Positions 29,148 to 38,031 of a DNA stretch of 64,000 nt are shown one piece after another. The stretch covers positions 620,001-684,000 of the forward strand of contig NC_018946.1 of assembly GCF_000304475.1 (NCBI RefSeq), given 5' to 3'. Position 1 is the stretch's first letter. The number at the start of each line of letters is the position of its first letter. Under the pieces are notes generated by a model. It did not search any database and was not told the origin of the DNA. It was given only the letters and a program-made list of their open reading frames with translations. The position numbers and the translations under genes are program-made. The stretch comes from Kazachstania africana CBS 2517 (taxonomy: Eukaryota > Ascomycota > Saccharomycetes > Saccharomycetales > Saccharomycetaceae).

Positions 29148-30023
29148 ATGGCTAACAATTTCTTATATTATTTCAGGACGTTTCTGGCCGTCGTGGTATT
29201 AATGGTAAGTGCCCTCTATGGTACGCTTGCGTCTATTGTTTGTCTCATTATTGGAAAGCAACACTTAGCACAATGGACCACGGCACGTTTCTACTATTAC
29301 GCATCTAAATATATCATGGGAATCGACGTTAAAGTTATCAATGAACATAATATTACAAACTTACCATGTATTGCTGTCTCTAATCATCAATCTGCCCTAG
29401 ATATTTTAGTATTGGGCAGGATGTTCCCAAAAGGCTGTACCGTTAGTGCCAAGAAATCATTAAGGTACGTCCCAATTTTGGGCTGGTTCATGGCATTAAG
29501 CGGTACCCTCTTCTTAGACAGAGGTAACAGAGAGAAATCAGTCAAAACTTTAAATAACAGTTTACGAAAGATTAAAGATAATAAGAGAGCCTTATGGATT
29601 TTCCCAGAAGGTACTAGATCTTACACTACTGATTTGGAAACCCTACCATTCAAAAAAGGTGCTTTCCATTTAGCTCAACAAGGTAACATCCCCATTGTCC
29701 CAGTCGTCGTCTCAAACACCAGTACTATTATGTTCTCCAAATGGAATGTTTTCAACAGAGGTACTCTAATCATTAAAGTCCTAGACCCAATTCCAACATC
29801 TGATTTGAAGAAAGAAGACATCGGTGCATTCACCGAAAAGGTCAGAGATTTGATCTCAAAGGAACTGAAGGAAGTCGGTTACTCAATTCCAATCGTTGAC
29901 ACTAACCTTCCACCAAATTTAGTTGAAAAGAACGGACGTATTGTGAAAAAAGCACTTCCTGCCAAGGATATTGTTGAAGAAGTTCCAGCCTCGAGTAGCA
30001 TTGGTATTACTGCTGAGAAATAA
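29148..30023 (+). CDS. SLC1: 1-acyl-sn-glycerol-3-phosphate acyltransferase
   Basis: The protein has 291 residues. It converts lysophosphatidic acid plus acyl-CoA to phosphatidic acid in ER and lipid-droplet membranes. Two hydrophobic segments at about 5-38 anchor it. The catalytic HX4D motif is His80-Asp85 (NHQSALD), and the substrate-binding motif FPEGTRS lies at about 152-158. GCTVSAKKSL and the PIVPVVVSN strand are typical of PlsC proteins. The C-terminal tail (KKALPAKDIVEEVP...) is variable. The order KNH1-LHP1-SLC1-PBP4-MCH1 is the S. cerevisiae order. Confidence 0.96.
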   Translation: MANNFLYYFRTFLAVVVLMVSALYGTLASIVCLIIGKQHLAQWTTARFYYYASKYIMGIDVKVINEHNITNLPCIAVSNHQSALDILVLGRMFPKGCTVSAKKSLRYVPILGWFMALSGTLFLDRGNREKSVKTLNNSLRKIKDNKRALWIFPEGTRSYTTDLETLPFKKGAFHLAQQGNIPIVPVVVSNTSTIMFSKWNVFNRGTLIIKVLDPIPTSDLKKEDIGAFTEKVRDLISKELKEVGYSIPIVDTNLPPNLVEKNGRIVKKALPAKDIVEEVPASSSIGITAEK

Positions 30024-31036
30024 GACTTTACAATCTCATTTATATGCACTTTTCTTAGGTTACATCCAAATGTATTCATCTCGAAGGAATATATAACTAA
30101 CAATGTCCAGCACATATAAATATGTATGTATGTATTCATACCTACACATTGAGAAAAATCTTGGATATTTACAAGTGCGTCAACGACAGCTTTACTAGCC
30201 GTTTGTTCAGAAAATGCCATTGCGAAATCTGTTTGATCTGCTAGGGCGATCTTATAGCACACTGTGAAGGAGCGCTCTGTGAAATATCTATTACCACAGA
30301 GCCAACATAAAGTGCTGTATAAGGCTTTCTGTCATGTCCTTGAGCTTCTTTTGAGGATGTCTTATAGGTTATTGCCCTTTCAGACCAATGCAATTCGTTA
30401 CCTTTAATTTCTTTGAAATCTCTTTGGGTTTATTACTAAATTTAGAGTTGAATAAGATAAATGAAGTTGCCTAAATTAATGTTCAAACTGGAGTCAAGGA
30501 CGCCATTGAACCATGATAAGGAAAAGTTAGTAGATGCACCGTACATGGCATAATGGGCGAAAACAATTTCTTCGCATATCTAAGTATGTCATAGACATCT
30601 CTTTTAGAAAAAGTTTTTAATCCAAACAAAGATATATGCCACTATGCTCTCCGTAGTCCGTCGAACAGGGAAGATGCGTAAAATTGGGGCTACTGCCATT
30701 GAAGCAACTATACTTGAAACTATGACAAAATCCAACCGAAGTCTGATATAGTTCAATGTATGCATCAGAAGAGAGGTAAGTCATGAATGCTTTCCGAAAC
30801 TGTGTGAGAAATGGTGGCTGTCATACAGTAATTCTTCGATGGGACGGCCAACAGTTTTGCTGTCCTGAAGAATATCTCGCATACACACAAAACAGTCAAA
30901 AATGATATGGTTGATGTAGACACTGCACGATTCCAGAGTTACTGACCTCGTCTCATAACTGCCCTACCTTCATCTGTCTAATGTACACATATCGCTTTCT
31001 CTCACTCTCAGACGTCCCATCGACCTCACCTGACTA

Positions 31037-31044
31037 CCGGGTAA
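31037..31044. promoter_or_regulatory. Reb1 site upstream of PBP4
   Basis: CCGGGTAA is the reverse complement of the Reb1 site TTACCCGG. It lies 340 bp upstream of the PBP4 ATG, adjacent to two Tbf1-type boxes. Confidence 0.6.
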
Positions 31045-31054
31045 TAATGTCAAA

Positions 31055-31084
31055 TTAGGGTTTTCACCTGACACAGTTAGGGTT
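31055..31084. promoter_or_regulatory. Pair of TTAGGGTT (Tbf1-type) boxes
   Basis: TTAGGGTT occurs exactly at 31055-31062 and 31077-31084, in the same direction and 22 bp apart. This is the Tbf1 recognition sequence, found at subtelomeres and at snoRNA promoters. Confidence 0.65.
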
Positions 31085-31376
31085 AGAGTGAATCAGTCAG
31101 GGTAAATGTATTCGTTTCAAACGATCCCTTTTTTCAGCAATTTTCTTCAAAAAAAAAAGGTTTAGAAATTTTTTGTGTGGACGGACGATTCGTGAAAAAA
31201 GAGGACTCATCACTCCCGGTATCAATATATACATGGGATACATCAATATTGGCTTTTGGGTGACATAGACCAGTCAATTGTATTCCTTCATTTCTCATCA
31301 TTACTTACTGTATTTTAGTTATTCCCCTTTACTTTGCATTCATCATCTTTTTTTACTCAGAGCACATCTTTCCTTA

Positions 31377-31820
31377 ATGAGCATTACTACTACCGCAACC
31401 ACTACTATCACTACTACCACCGCTAAAACAACCCCAAAACTCACTGGATGGGCACAGGCTGCATCCAGGTTTATTCCAAAACAACGACAACAACAACCGC
31501 ATCATCATAATAATCACGGCCATAATCAGACAGTGAATGTTGCCAAGCAACAACAGCAATCATCCAATAAAAAAACTAATAAAAAGCATAATATCTCTAG
31601 ACAACCATATAATAGAGATGAAGTAAGACAGTTCATGAAAGATCTATACTCTGAGTTTACTGTTCAAAAGTCTGTCCAAGAATACAACAATATTGTAAAT
31701 ACTCATGATTCCACTGCAATAAATCCATCTAACTGGGACATCGTCTCCAACAATAAAAACAAAAGCAAGAATAAGAAATATGCTTGTCTAAATGATATAG
31801 CTAAAATCTTAAAAAATTAG
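31377..31820 (+). CDS. PBP4: Pbp1-binding protein Pbp4
   Basis: The protein has 147 residues from ATG 31377; the longer open frame lacks an upstream ATG. After a Thr-rich start come the conserved blocks PKLTGWAQAASR, a Gln/His/Asn-rich spacer, QPYNRDEVRQFM and the C-terminal KNKKYACLNDIAKILKN. These match S. cerevisiae Pbp4 (185 residues), a cytoplasmic protein that associates with Pbp1 and Lsm12 in translation and stress-granule biology. It lies between SLC1 and MCH1 as in S. cerevisiae (YDL053C). Confidence 0.9.
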   Translation: MSITTTATTTITTTTAKTTPKLTGWAQAASRFIPKQRQQQPHHHNNHGHNQTVNVAKQQQQSSNKKTNKKHNISRQPYNRDEVRQFMKDLYSEFTVQKSVQEYNNIVNTHDSTAINPSNWDIVSNNKNKSKNKKYACLNDIAKILKN

Positions 31821-32046
31821 CATGCCATCTAATTCATTTTTATTCAGACTACAAATATAAATATATAATTTACATCTAATATCATATCAATCAATATCAA
31901 TACATTGAGATCTAAATCCTTGCGATCGAATGAGTTATCAAATATAAAAAAAAAAAAATACCTTGGCAAGACAAGTTGATGTTAATTGAAATCACAAGGA
32001 TATCAATTATTGAATATAACAAACTGCGGGTAGTACATACCTCTTC

Positions 32047-32082
32047 ATGGCTAAGTGTATATCATGGCCTTATCTAGTATAG
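32047..32082 (+). promoter_or_regulatory. Upstream ORF overlapping the MCH1 start codon
   Basis: An ATG at 32047 opens an 11-codon frame ending in TAG at 32080-32082. It is in another frame than MCH1 and spans the MCH1 ATG at 32064. Scanning ribosomes that initiate at the first ATG would therefore miss MCH1, if the transcript starts upstream of 32047. Confidence 0.5.
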
Positions 32083-33518
32083 AACGTCGTCTATCGTACC
32101 ACGTAAGGCATTTGCTTCCGAAGTTATTATCTACGAAGTCATCGCATTTTCTAGCTTACATATTATCGCTACTATCGCTGCTAACTGCTGGGTTTATTAC
32201 TATCATATCATTGTATGCACACTCCTGGCAGTCTGTTTTGCATTACTCCTCATGGCAAATAAATATTATAGCTAGTACGACCAATCTGGGGTTGTATTTG
32301 ACTCCTCCGATATTAGGAATCATCGCTGATTCTCATGGTCCCATAACACTAAGTTGCCTATCAGTATTAGGATTTGTACCGAGTTACTCTTATATTTCTC
32401 ATGTTTTCCATTCAAGGAATGATTCTACATTTGCTTTCCATGCATCTTTAGCCAGTTTCTTTTGTATTGGTGTTTCCACCAGCTGTCTCTATTTCAGTGC
32501 ATTATTAACCTGCACGAAGCTTTACCCTTCAAAGAAATTGTTGTCCGTTAGTTTGCCAACTACTGCATTCGGAGTATCATCCTTTCTAGGTTCTCAGTTG
32601 ATTAAAGTGCCCTGGTTTTGGACTTCCAATAGTGATAGTACAAGATACTTAAATTTAGCAAGAATCTTCAGATTTTTCGCAATTTTATATATTATTGTCG
32701 GTCTTCTAGCATGGATTGCAACGGGCGTAGTGTCCTTACTTACTCATATTGAAAGTGATTACATACAACATCATCAAGAGGCAGATCCTTTATTGCAAGA
32801 CTCCTCGGTTTCGATATCTTCTATTTCTGTATCTTCGAAAACGTCAGATACCAACGATACTAAAGAAACCAATTCGTCATTACATTTATTTAAGAATCCC
32901 GTACTACTCATACTATTGGTCTCAATGATTTTTTCTTTAGGCCCATTAGAGATGTTTGCTGTAGATATGTCCACCATATCAACTATCTTGGTACCATCGC
33001 AAGCAACCCCCACCACCACACTATTGCCAGTTTATGCACTGTCCTCAGTGGTTTCTAGATTACTAACTGGTGTAATAATGGATTTTCAAACAAGAAGAGG
33101 TTACAGACAAAAACATATCCTGTTCTTATACCTTGCCTGCTCCTTATTTTTGCATCTACTACTATTTATAGTCACATCAACAGACAGTAGCATTTCCATT
33201 TATTTCCTATACTTCATAGGGTCGATGTTTGGAATAGTGAATGGAGGCTTATACACAATTTACCCAATTTTAACCCTGATTATTTACAAGAACAGACATT
33301 TTGGGAAAATATTTGGTTTCTTAATGATATCACCAGCAGTAGGGACACTTCTTTCATGCCTACAATTTGCAAAGACTTTTGATTCAAATTGTGCTAATGA
33401 CGGTTCAAGTATCTGTATCAAATCAGTTTATGAAATTGGTTTGTTGCAAAACATATGTGCGTTTGGATTGAGTTGGTTAGTATATAATTATTGGAGTAAA
33501 AGAAACAGCCAGATATAG
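32064..33518 (+). CDS. MCH1: MFS monocarboxylate-transporter-like protein Mch1
   Basis: The protein has 484 residues from the first in-frame ATG (MALSSIERRLSYH). About twelve membrane segments are visible, six before and six after a Ser/Asp-rich central loop (about 235-275). The N-terminal block HYSSWQINIIASTTNLGLYLTPPILGIIADSHGP is conserved with yeast Mch1. Mch1 is a vacuolar-membrane member of the monocarboxylate-permease family, but in S. cerevisiae it does not transport monocarboxylates and its substrate is unknown. It follows PBP4 as in S. cerevisiae. A short upstream ORF overlaps its start. Confidence 0.93.
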   Translation: MALSSIERRLSYHVRHLLPKLLSTKSSHFLAYILSLLSLLTAGFITIISLYAHSWQSVLHYSSWQINIIASTTNLGLYLTPPILGIIADSHGPITLSCLSVLGFVPSYSYISHVFHSRNDSTFAFHASLASFFCIGVSTSCLYFSALLTCTKLYPSKKLLSVSLPTTAFGVSSFLGSQLIKVPWFWTSNSDSTRYLNLARIFRFFAILYIIVGLLAWIATGVVSLLTHIESDYIQHHQEADPLLQDSSVSISSISVSSKTSDTNDTKETNSSLHLFKNPVLLILLVSMIFSLGPLEMFAVDMSTISTILVPSQATPTTTLLPVYALSSVVSRLLTGVIMDFQTRRGYRQKHILFLYLACSLFLHLLLFIVTSTDSSISIYFLYFIGSMFGIVNGGLYTIYPILTLIIYKNRHFGKIFGFLMISPAVGTLLSCLQFAKTFDSNCANDGSSICIKSVYEIGLLQNICAFGLSWLVYNYWSKRNSQI

Positions 33519-33685
33519 TACCGCAAGAAGGTAAGTGAGTCAAGACTCATATAACATATAAAAAACAAATATATAATTCCAAATAGAGTGAATATATTCT
33601 TTAAACTTATGGTATATGTAAGTGACTAAAACAAATGAAATAATAGCATCATGTAATGAAAGAGGATATGATTTATAAGATCATG

Positions 33686-34612
33686 TTAATTATATTTCTT
33701 CGCATTTTTCACTGCTGTCAGTTTCATTCTCTCTTCTCTAGCAATCTTGGCGTCGGGACCAGCTTCTGTATCCAAATAGTAGTCCCACCATCTGAAGGAG
33801 GATGCATAATTCCCGATAAAATAGTGATGGTGTAAATCATGATGTTCGGCACCAGCCCAGAAGGGTAAGAAATTGTGTAAGGACCATGGGAAATCGTAAC
33901 CAGAATGAGCGTCTACAGCTTGAAATAATCTTAATGTGATCCATATGCAAAGTGTAAAGAGATGTAAATTGCCCGTATACATGACGTACAGGATAGGCAT
34001 ACCTACTGTGCCAAAACCTAGACTCATTGTTTCAATTGGATGTGCGTATTCAGCGGCTAAACCGAATGGAGCAGCGTATCGATGATGTTGCTTGTGAATG
34101 TATTTGTAGAAATTACCGTAATGAAACAGTCTGTGTAGCCAATAATGCCACATATCTTCCAATACAAAGAAGAGGGCAATTTCAAGCGACATTGTTTTCA
34201 AAGAAGGGAAGGGCACTTTAACGGATATACCCAATTTCTCACACATTGGATGGAAAGTCCAGATTGGGATTGCTTCCACTAAAAAATGTGATAATAAGAC
34301 AGATTTCAAGCATTCTAACTGTTCTTTCTTGCTAGGTATTTTTGTTGGCTGGATTTTCCACTTTCTGAAATAAGGTAGTGAATCGATAATAAACCAAGGC
34401 AAACATCTTATAAAATACATGAATTCGTGTAGTACGAAGAACATTAGGCCCGTAGCGAGGACGTCGTTATTCATGTAGACATACCACGTAGCCCAGACCT
34501 GTTCTATAAATGTGAGCTGTGGCTGATAATTGCCTATATTCTTGAAAATTATTTGGAAAGAGTCATCTTTGACCAATTTTGAGATGGTAGCGTTATTGAA
34601 TACGGTAGACAT
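33686..34612 (-). CDS. ERG25: C-4 methylsterol monooxygenase
   Basis: The protein has 308 residues from ATG 34612 ([14 protein letters not shown]), the start that matches S. cerevisiae Erg25 (309). This ER membrane fatty-acid-hydroxylase-family enzyme oxidises the C-4 methyl groups of 4,4-dimethylzymosterol in ergosterol synthesis, using a di-iron centre. The histidine clusters are present: HRLFH (160-164), HKQHH (173-177) and HHDLHHH (about 260). Several membrane segments precede them. The gene is convergent with MCH1. In S. cerevisiae ERG25 is YGR060W on another chromosome, so its place between MCH1 and PSA1 is lineage-specific. Two sterol elements lie upstream. Confidence 0.97.
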   Translation of the reverse strand: MSTVFNNATISKLVKDDSFQIIFKNIGNYQPQLTFIEQVWATWYVYMNNDVLATGLMFFVLHEFMYFIRCLPWFIIDSLPYFRKWKIQPTKIPSKKEQLECLKSVLLSHFLVEAIPIWTFHPMCEKLGISVKVPFPSLKTMSLEIALFFVLEDMWHYWLHRLFHYGNFYKYIHKQHHRYAAPFGLAAEYAHPIETMSLGFGTVGMPILYVMYTGNLHLFTLCIWITLRLFQAVDAHSGYDFPWSLHNFLPFWAGAEHHDLHHHYFIGNYASSFRWWDYYLDTEAGPDAKIAREERMKLTAVKNAKKYN

Positions 34613-34719
34613 TGGTTGCACTTGTTGGAAAGAGAATATCAAAATAAGAAGTAGGCGATGTGTGAACCTACGTATATATATATATATATATATAAATACA
34701 TTATTTTGGGTGTATCAAG

Positions 34720-34754
34720 TAAACGATAGTTGAAGACAATGGGTGGTCGTTTAG
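34720..34754. promoter_or_regulatory. Two sterol regulatory elements upstream of ERG25
   Basis: TCGTTTAG (34747-34754) is an exact Upc2/Ecm22 sterol element, and TAAACGA (34720-34726) is the same core on the other strand. They lie 108-142 bp upstream of the ERG25 ATG. ERG25 is a known Upc2/Ecm22-type target class. Confidence 0.65.
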
Positions 34755-35407
34755 ATATCAACATGAAAAAACTTTTGTGACCAATGGAAGAATAGAGGTA
34801 TTGTGTTTTTATATATGGTAAACTTTTCTCGAGAAGTAGTTGATGAGATTGTCTTGACAAAGGTGCGAACGATATATCCTGGTAGTGAGTGTGTTCTCCC
34901 ACTCCGAGGAAGGAGACGCCAAGGGCCCTTCAGATGAAGTGGCGCGAGCAAGTGAACGACAACTCAGGAGGAAAGACGCGCTTGCGGGTGGTGCACGGGA
35001 CTTGTGTTTGGGTGAATTAGGCAGAGCTGCCAACACTGAGTGAATGTAAGCCCTAACCGGGAGTGGTAACCACTTGAGGTTACGAATTAGGTCTTGCCAG
35101 GAACAAGAAAAAGATGGTGTTATTCACTATCTTATTTGAATTTAATTGTGGGCCAGGTGGCTTCACGGTGTTTAAACCACACGGTATTTTGGACCCATAC
35201 CATAGATTCTTGGGAACGTTTTACAACGACAAGAATGCCACGCAAGGTGAAGGAAAGGATGTCCCATAGGTCTGCGTGGCAAACGACTCCATCAGTGGCC
35301 ACTATCGCTGCTGTTAGTTTCTGCCAAAGAAATCGTTTCCGGTCCACGACGGTTTCTCAGCATTTAAAAATAAACTGAAATTTTTTTTTTCTCGGGCGTC
35401 CAGTCGG

Positions 35408-35484
35408 CCCCCCCCCCCCGTCCCCAGCAAGATTCTCCCCAGCAGGACAATCCGCCAGCGGGAGGCACAGAGAGAGAGAGAGAG
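35408..35484. repeat. Poly-C run and GA microsatellite
   Basis: A run of 12 consecutive C at 35408-35419 and an (AG)n tract at about 35468-35484 lie 490-570 bp upstream of PSA1. Both are very rare in this A/T-rich window. Confidence 0.9.
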
Positions 35485-35974
35485 AAAAAGAGAAAGTACT
35501 CATCGCCCGCGAAAAATTCAACCAGAGAAATGATTGAAGCACAATGTGAACAGCTGTCTTTTTCACCTCGACATGATACCATTATTGCTCTCTCGCGATT
35601 GTGTGGAGCAACAACAACAAGAGTACTCTCTGATTCGTGTTAGTCCTGTTTAGCAAATACGTATGTACTACTGTTGTTACCGGTCCAGCGATCATTTCAT
35701 GCATGAGAATACAACAGCTCTTACAAGGTCCTTTTGGCGTTTTTTTTGGTGTTTTTTTGTTCTCTCTTTTTTTTTCTTGTTTAACTTTGGGCCTCGAGGG
35801 AAGAAAAGTGGTTGTCGTTGTGTTGTTCTATTTGATATATAAAAAGATAGAATAATGCTCGCCAAGTTTTCTTTTCTTCGTTATTTTCTTATTCTTATCT
35901 ATATTCTTTTTTTTGAACTTACATCTTTGACTTTGATTCATTCAATAACTTTAGTACGATAATAATAATATAAA

Positions 35975-37060
35975 ATGAAAGGTTTAATTTTAGTAGGTGG
36001 TTACGGTACCAGATTAAGACCATTGACTTTGACTGTTCCAAAGCCATTAGTCGAATTCGGTAACAGACCAATGATTTTACATCAAATTGAAGCTTTAGCT
36101 TCTGCTGGTGTCACCGATATCGTCTTAGCAGTTAACTACAGACCAGAAGTTATGGTCGAAACGTTACAAAAGTACGAAAAGGAATACGGTGTCTCAATCA
36201 CTTTCTCCGTCGAAACTGAACCATTAGGTACAGCTGGTCCATTAAAATTAGCTGAAAAAGTTTTGAAAAAAGATAACTCTCCATTCTTTGTCTTAAATTC
36301 TGACGTCATTTGTGATTATCCATTCAGAGAATTAGCTGAATTTCACAACGCTCACGGTGGTAAAGGTACCATTGTTGCTACTAAGGTTGATGAACCTTCT
36401 AAATACGGTGTCATCGTCCATGATTTGGCCACTCCAAATTTAATTGATAGATTCGTTGAAAAACCAGTCGAATTCGTTGGTAACAGAATTAACGCCGGTT
36501 TATACATCTTAAACCCAGAAGTCATCGATTTAATCGAAATGAAACCAACTTCTATCGAAAAGGAAACTTTCCCAATCCTTGTCGAACAAAAATCCTTATA
36601 CTCCTTCGATTTAGAAGGTTTCTGGATGGATGTCGGTCAACCAAAAGATTTCTTATCGGGTACCGTACTATACTTAAACTCTTTAGCTAAGAAAAATTCC
36701 GATAAATTAGTTAAAGGTTCAAACATTGTCGGTAACGTCATGATCGACCCAACCGCCAAGATTTCTCCAAATGCTAAAATCGGTCCAGATGCTGTCATTG
36801 GTCCAAACTGTATTATCGGTGATGGTGCCAGAATAACTAGATCCGTCATCTTAGCTAACTCCACCGTCAAAGACCACTCTTTAGTCAAATCCACCATCGT
36901 CGGCTGGAACTCTACCGTCGGTAAATGGTGTCGTCTAGAAGGTGTCACTGTCTTAGGTGACGATGTCGAAGTCAAGGATGAAATTTACGTAAACGGTGGT
37001 AAGGTCTTACCTCACAAATCTATTTCTGCTAACGTTCCACAAGAAGCTATTATTATGTAG
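35975..37060 (+). CDS. PSA1: GDP-mannose pyrophosphorylase (mannose-1-phosphate guanylyltransferase)
   Basis: The protein has 361 residues, the same as S. cerevisiae Psa1/Vig9. It makes GDP-mannose from mannose-1-phosphate and GTP in the cytosol, feeding N- and O-mannosylation, GPI anchors and wall mannan. The N-terminal nucleotidyltransferase domain begins [11 protein letters not shown] (residues 7-17), with the NSDVICDYP metal-binding aspartate and FVEKP motif. The C-terminus is a left-handed beta-helix of hexapeptide repeats ([19 protein letters not shown]...). Codon bias is strong, in line with high expression. It corresponds to YDL055C. Confidence 0.98.
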   Translation: MKGLILVGGYGTRLRPLTLTVPKPLVEFGNRPMILHQIEALASAGVTDIVLAVNYRPEVMVETLQKYEKEYGVSITFSVETEPLGTAGPLKLAEKVLKKDNSPFFVLNSDVICDYPFRELAEFHNAHGGKGTIVATKVDEPSKYGVIVHDLATPNLIDRFVEKPVEFVGNRINAGLYILNPEVIDLIEMKPTSIEKETFPILVEQKSLYSFDLEGFWMDVGQPKDFLSGTVLYLNSLAKKNSDKLVKGSNIVGNVMIDPTAKISPNAKIGPDAVIGPNCIIGDGARITRSVILANSTVKDHSLVKSTIVGWNSTVGKWCRLEGVTVLGDDVEVKDEIYVNGGKVLPHKSISANVPQEAIIM

Positions 37061-38031
37061 AATAGACTAAAAAATGAAAGTAAGAAGGGTTACGTCTTTT
37101 TTTATATCACCCTCTTTCACATTTGGTTTTAGCTGTTTATGATATTTTCCACCTATTATTCTCACTATTCATGTCATGACTTTAATTTTGTAATAGTTAT
37201 ATTTTTCTTTTTCTATTATATGGTTTTATTTAAAAGTATATACAATTTGTATCACAAATCAATATTGATGAGATCAATCCAGAAAATAGTTAAAAAATAC
37301 TATCGCTACATCGTTTTAGACCTTTTTATAAGTTGGCACAACAATTTTATACTGCTATAAAATTTGCAAAAAAATAAATTTTGGACGAGTCCGGAATCGA
37401 ACCGAAGACCTCTCCCATGCTAAGGGAGCGCGCTACCAACTACGCCACACGCCCGTAATCTATTGGTTTTATTTCAGTGCAATCAACTACATTCCGGACT
37501 TGTCTTTCTCACAACCGCCACATCTTTCGCAAATATTAGAATTACCTTTGGTAGGAATCAATATCGTCTTCATTTGGAGTTTGGGTGGCATATTTGTATC
37601 GAAGGATATTGGAGTGTTGGTCTATGTTGTGCCGTACATTTCATCTGACTAATTGATTGAAATGACACAAATATATTACTTGTTTTAAAATATCTTTGAC
37701 GGTGGTATAGATCTTAAGGTATGGACATCTCAATGAGCAAACTGGTATGGCTATTTACAAAATGGTCTATCTTTTTAAATAAGAGGTAAAGAATTCTACA
37801 TTTTCCGGACTTTCAGAGTTTGAGTCAGTATAAAGATGTTACGTAGGTGCAAAGCCAGCGATACTGTCAATCCAGCCCTTTAAGCGGATGTATTCAAGAA
37901 AAGAGAGTTCAATAATTCAGGTATAACCTCGCTCTCTGTCAATAACTTATACTTCATTGCTGAAAGAAAATATGAAGGAATATCCCATGTATTTACCGTA
38001 AAATAATTATATAAAAATAAACCAAAAAAAT
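37061..38031. other. Intergenic region containing the tRNA-Ala gene
   Basis: Apart from the tRNA at 37382-37454 the 970 bp between PSA1 and the end of MBP1 holds no supported gene. I see no LTR remnant near the tRNA, although tRNA genes are common Ty targets. Confidence 0.5.
37382..37454 (-). tRNA. tA(AGC): tRNA-Ala (anticodon AGC)
   Basis: This is a 73-nt intronless gene read on the minus strand: GGGCGTG acceptor, A box TGGCGTAGTTGG, anticodon loop TTAGCAT with AGC at 37421-37419, B box GGTTCGATTCC, discriminator A. It is nearly identical to the yeast tRNA-Ala(AGC), including the G3-T pair in the acceptor stem that alanyl-tRNA synthetase recognises. A T-run follows for Pol III termination. 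Confidence 0.98.

Larger units (their letters stand above)
30024..31376. other. Unusually long gene-free region between SLC1 and PBP4
   Basis: These 1.35 kb hold no supported protein or RNA gene. The distal part contains a Reb1 site (31037) and two telomere-like TTAGGGTT boxes (31055, 31077), then a T/A-rich promoter with ATATATA near 31226. The central 30300-30950 stretch has no low complexity and may be decayed coding sequence or an unrecognised RNA. Confidence 0.5.
34613..35974. other. Long gene-free divergent region ERG25-PSA1
   Basis: These 1.36 kb hold no supported gene. It contains a TA-repeat (34674-34694), sterol elements (34720, 34747), a relatively G/C-rich block (34880-35060), a Tbf1-type box AGCCCTAA (35049-35056), a 9-bp inverted repeat TGCCACGCA/TGCGTGGCA (35236-35244, 35273-35281), a 12-C run (35408-35419), a GA repeat (35468-35484) and T-runs before PSA1. 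Confidence 0.55.

Noticed and set aside
30540..30700. Possible decayed coding sequence on the minus strand
   Set aside because: A short frame from an ATG was readable but is interrupted and matches no family I recognise.
35236..35287. Hairpin plus AAACGA as the 5' half of an H/ACA snoRNA
   Set aside because: I found no second hairpin with a properly spaced ACA box; kept only as part of a broader observation.
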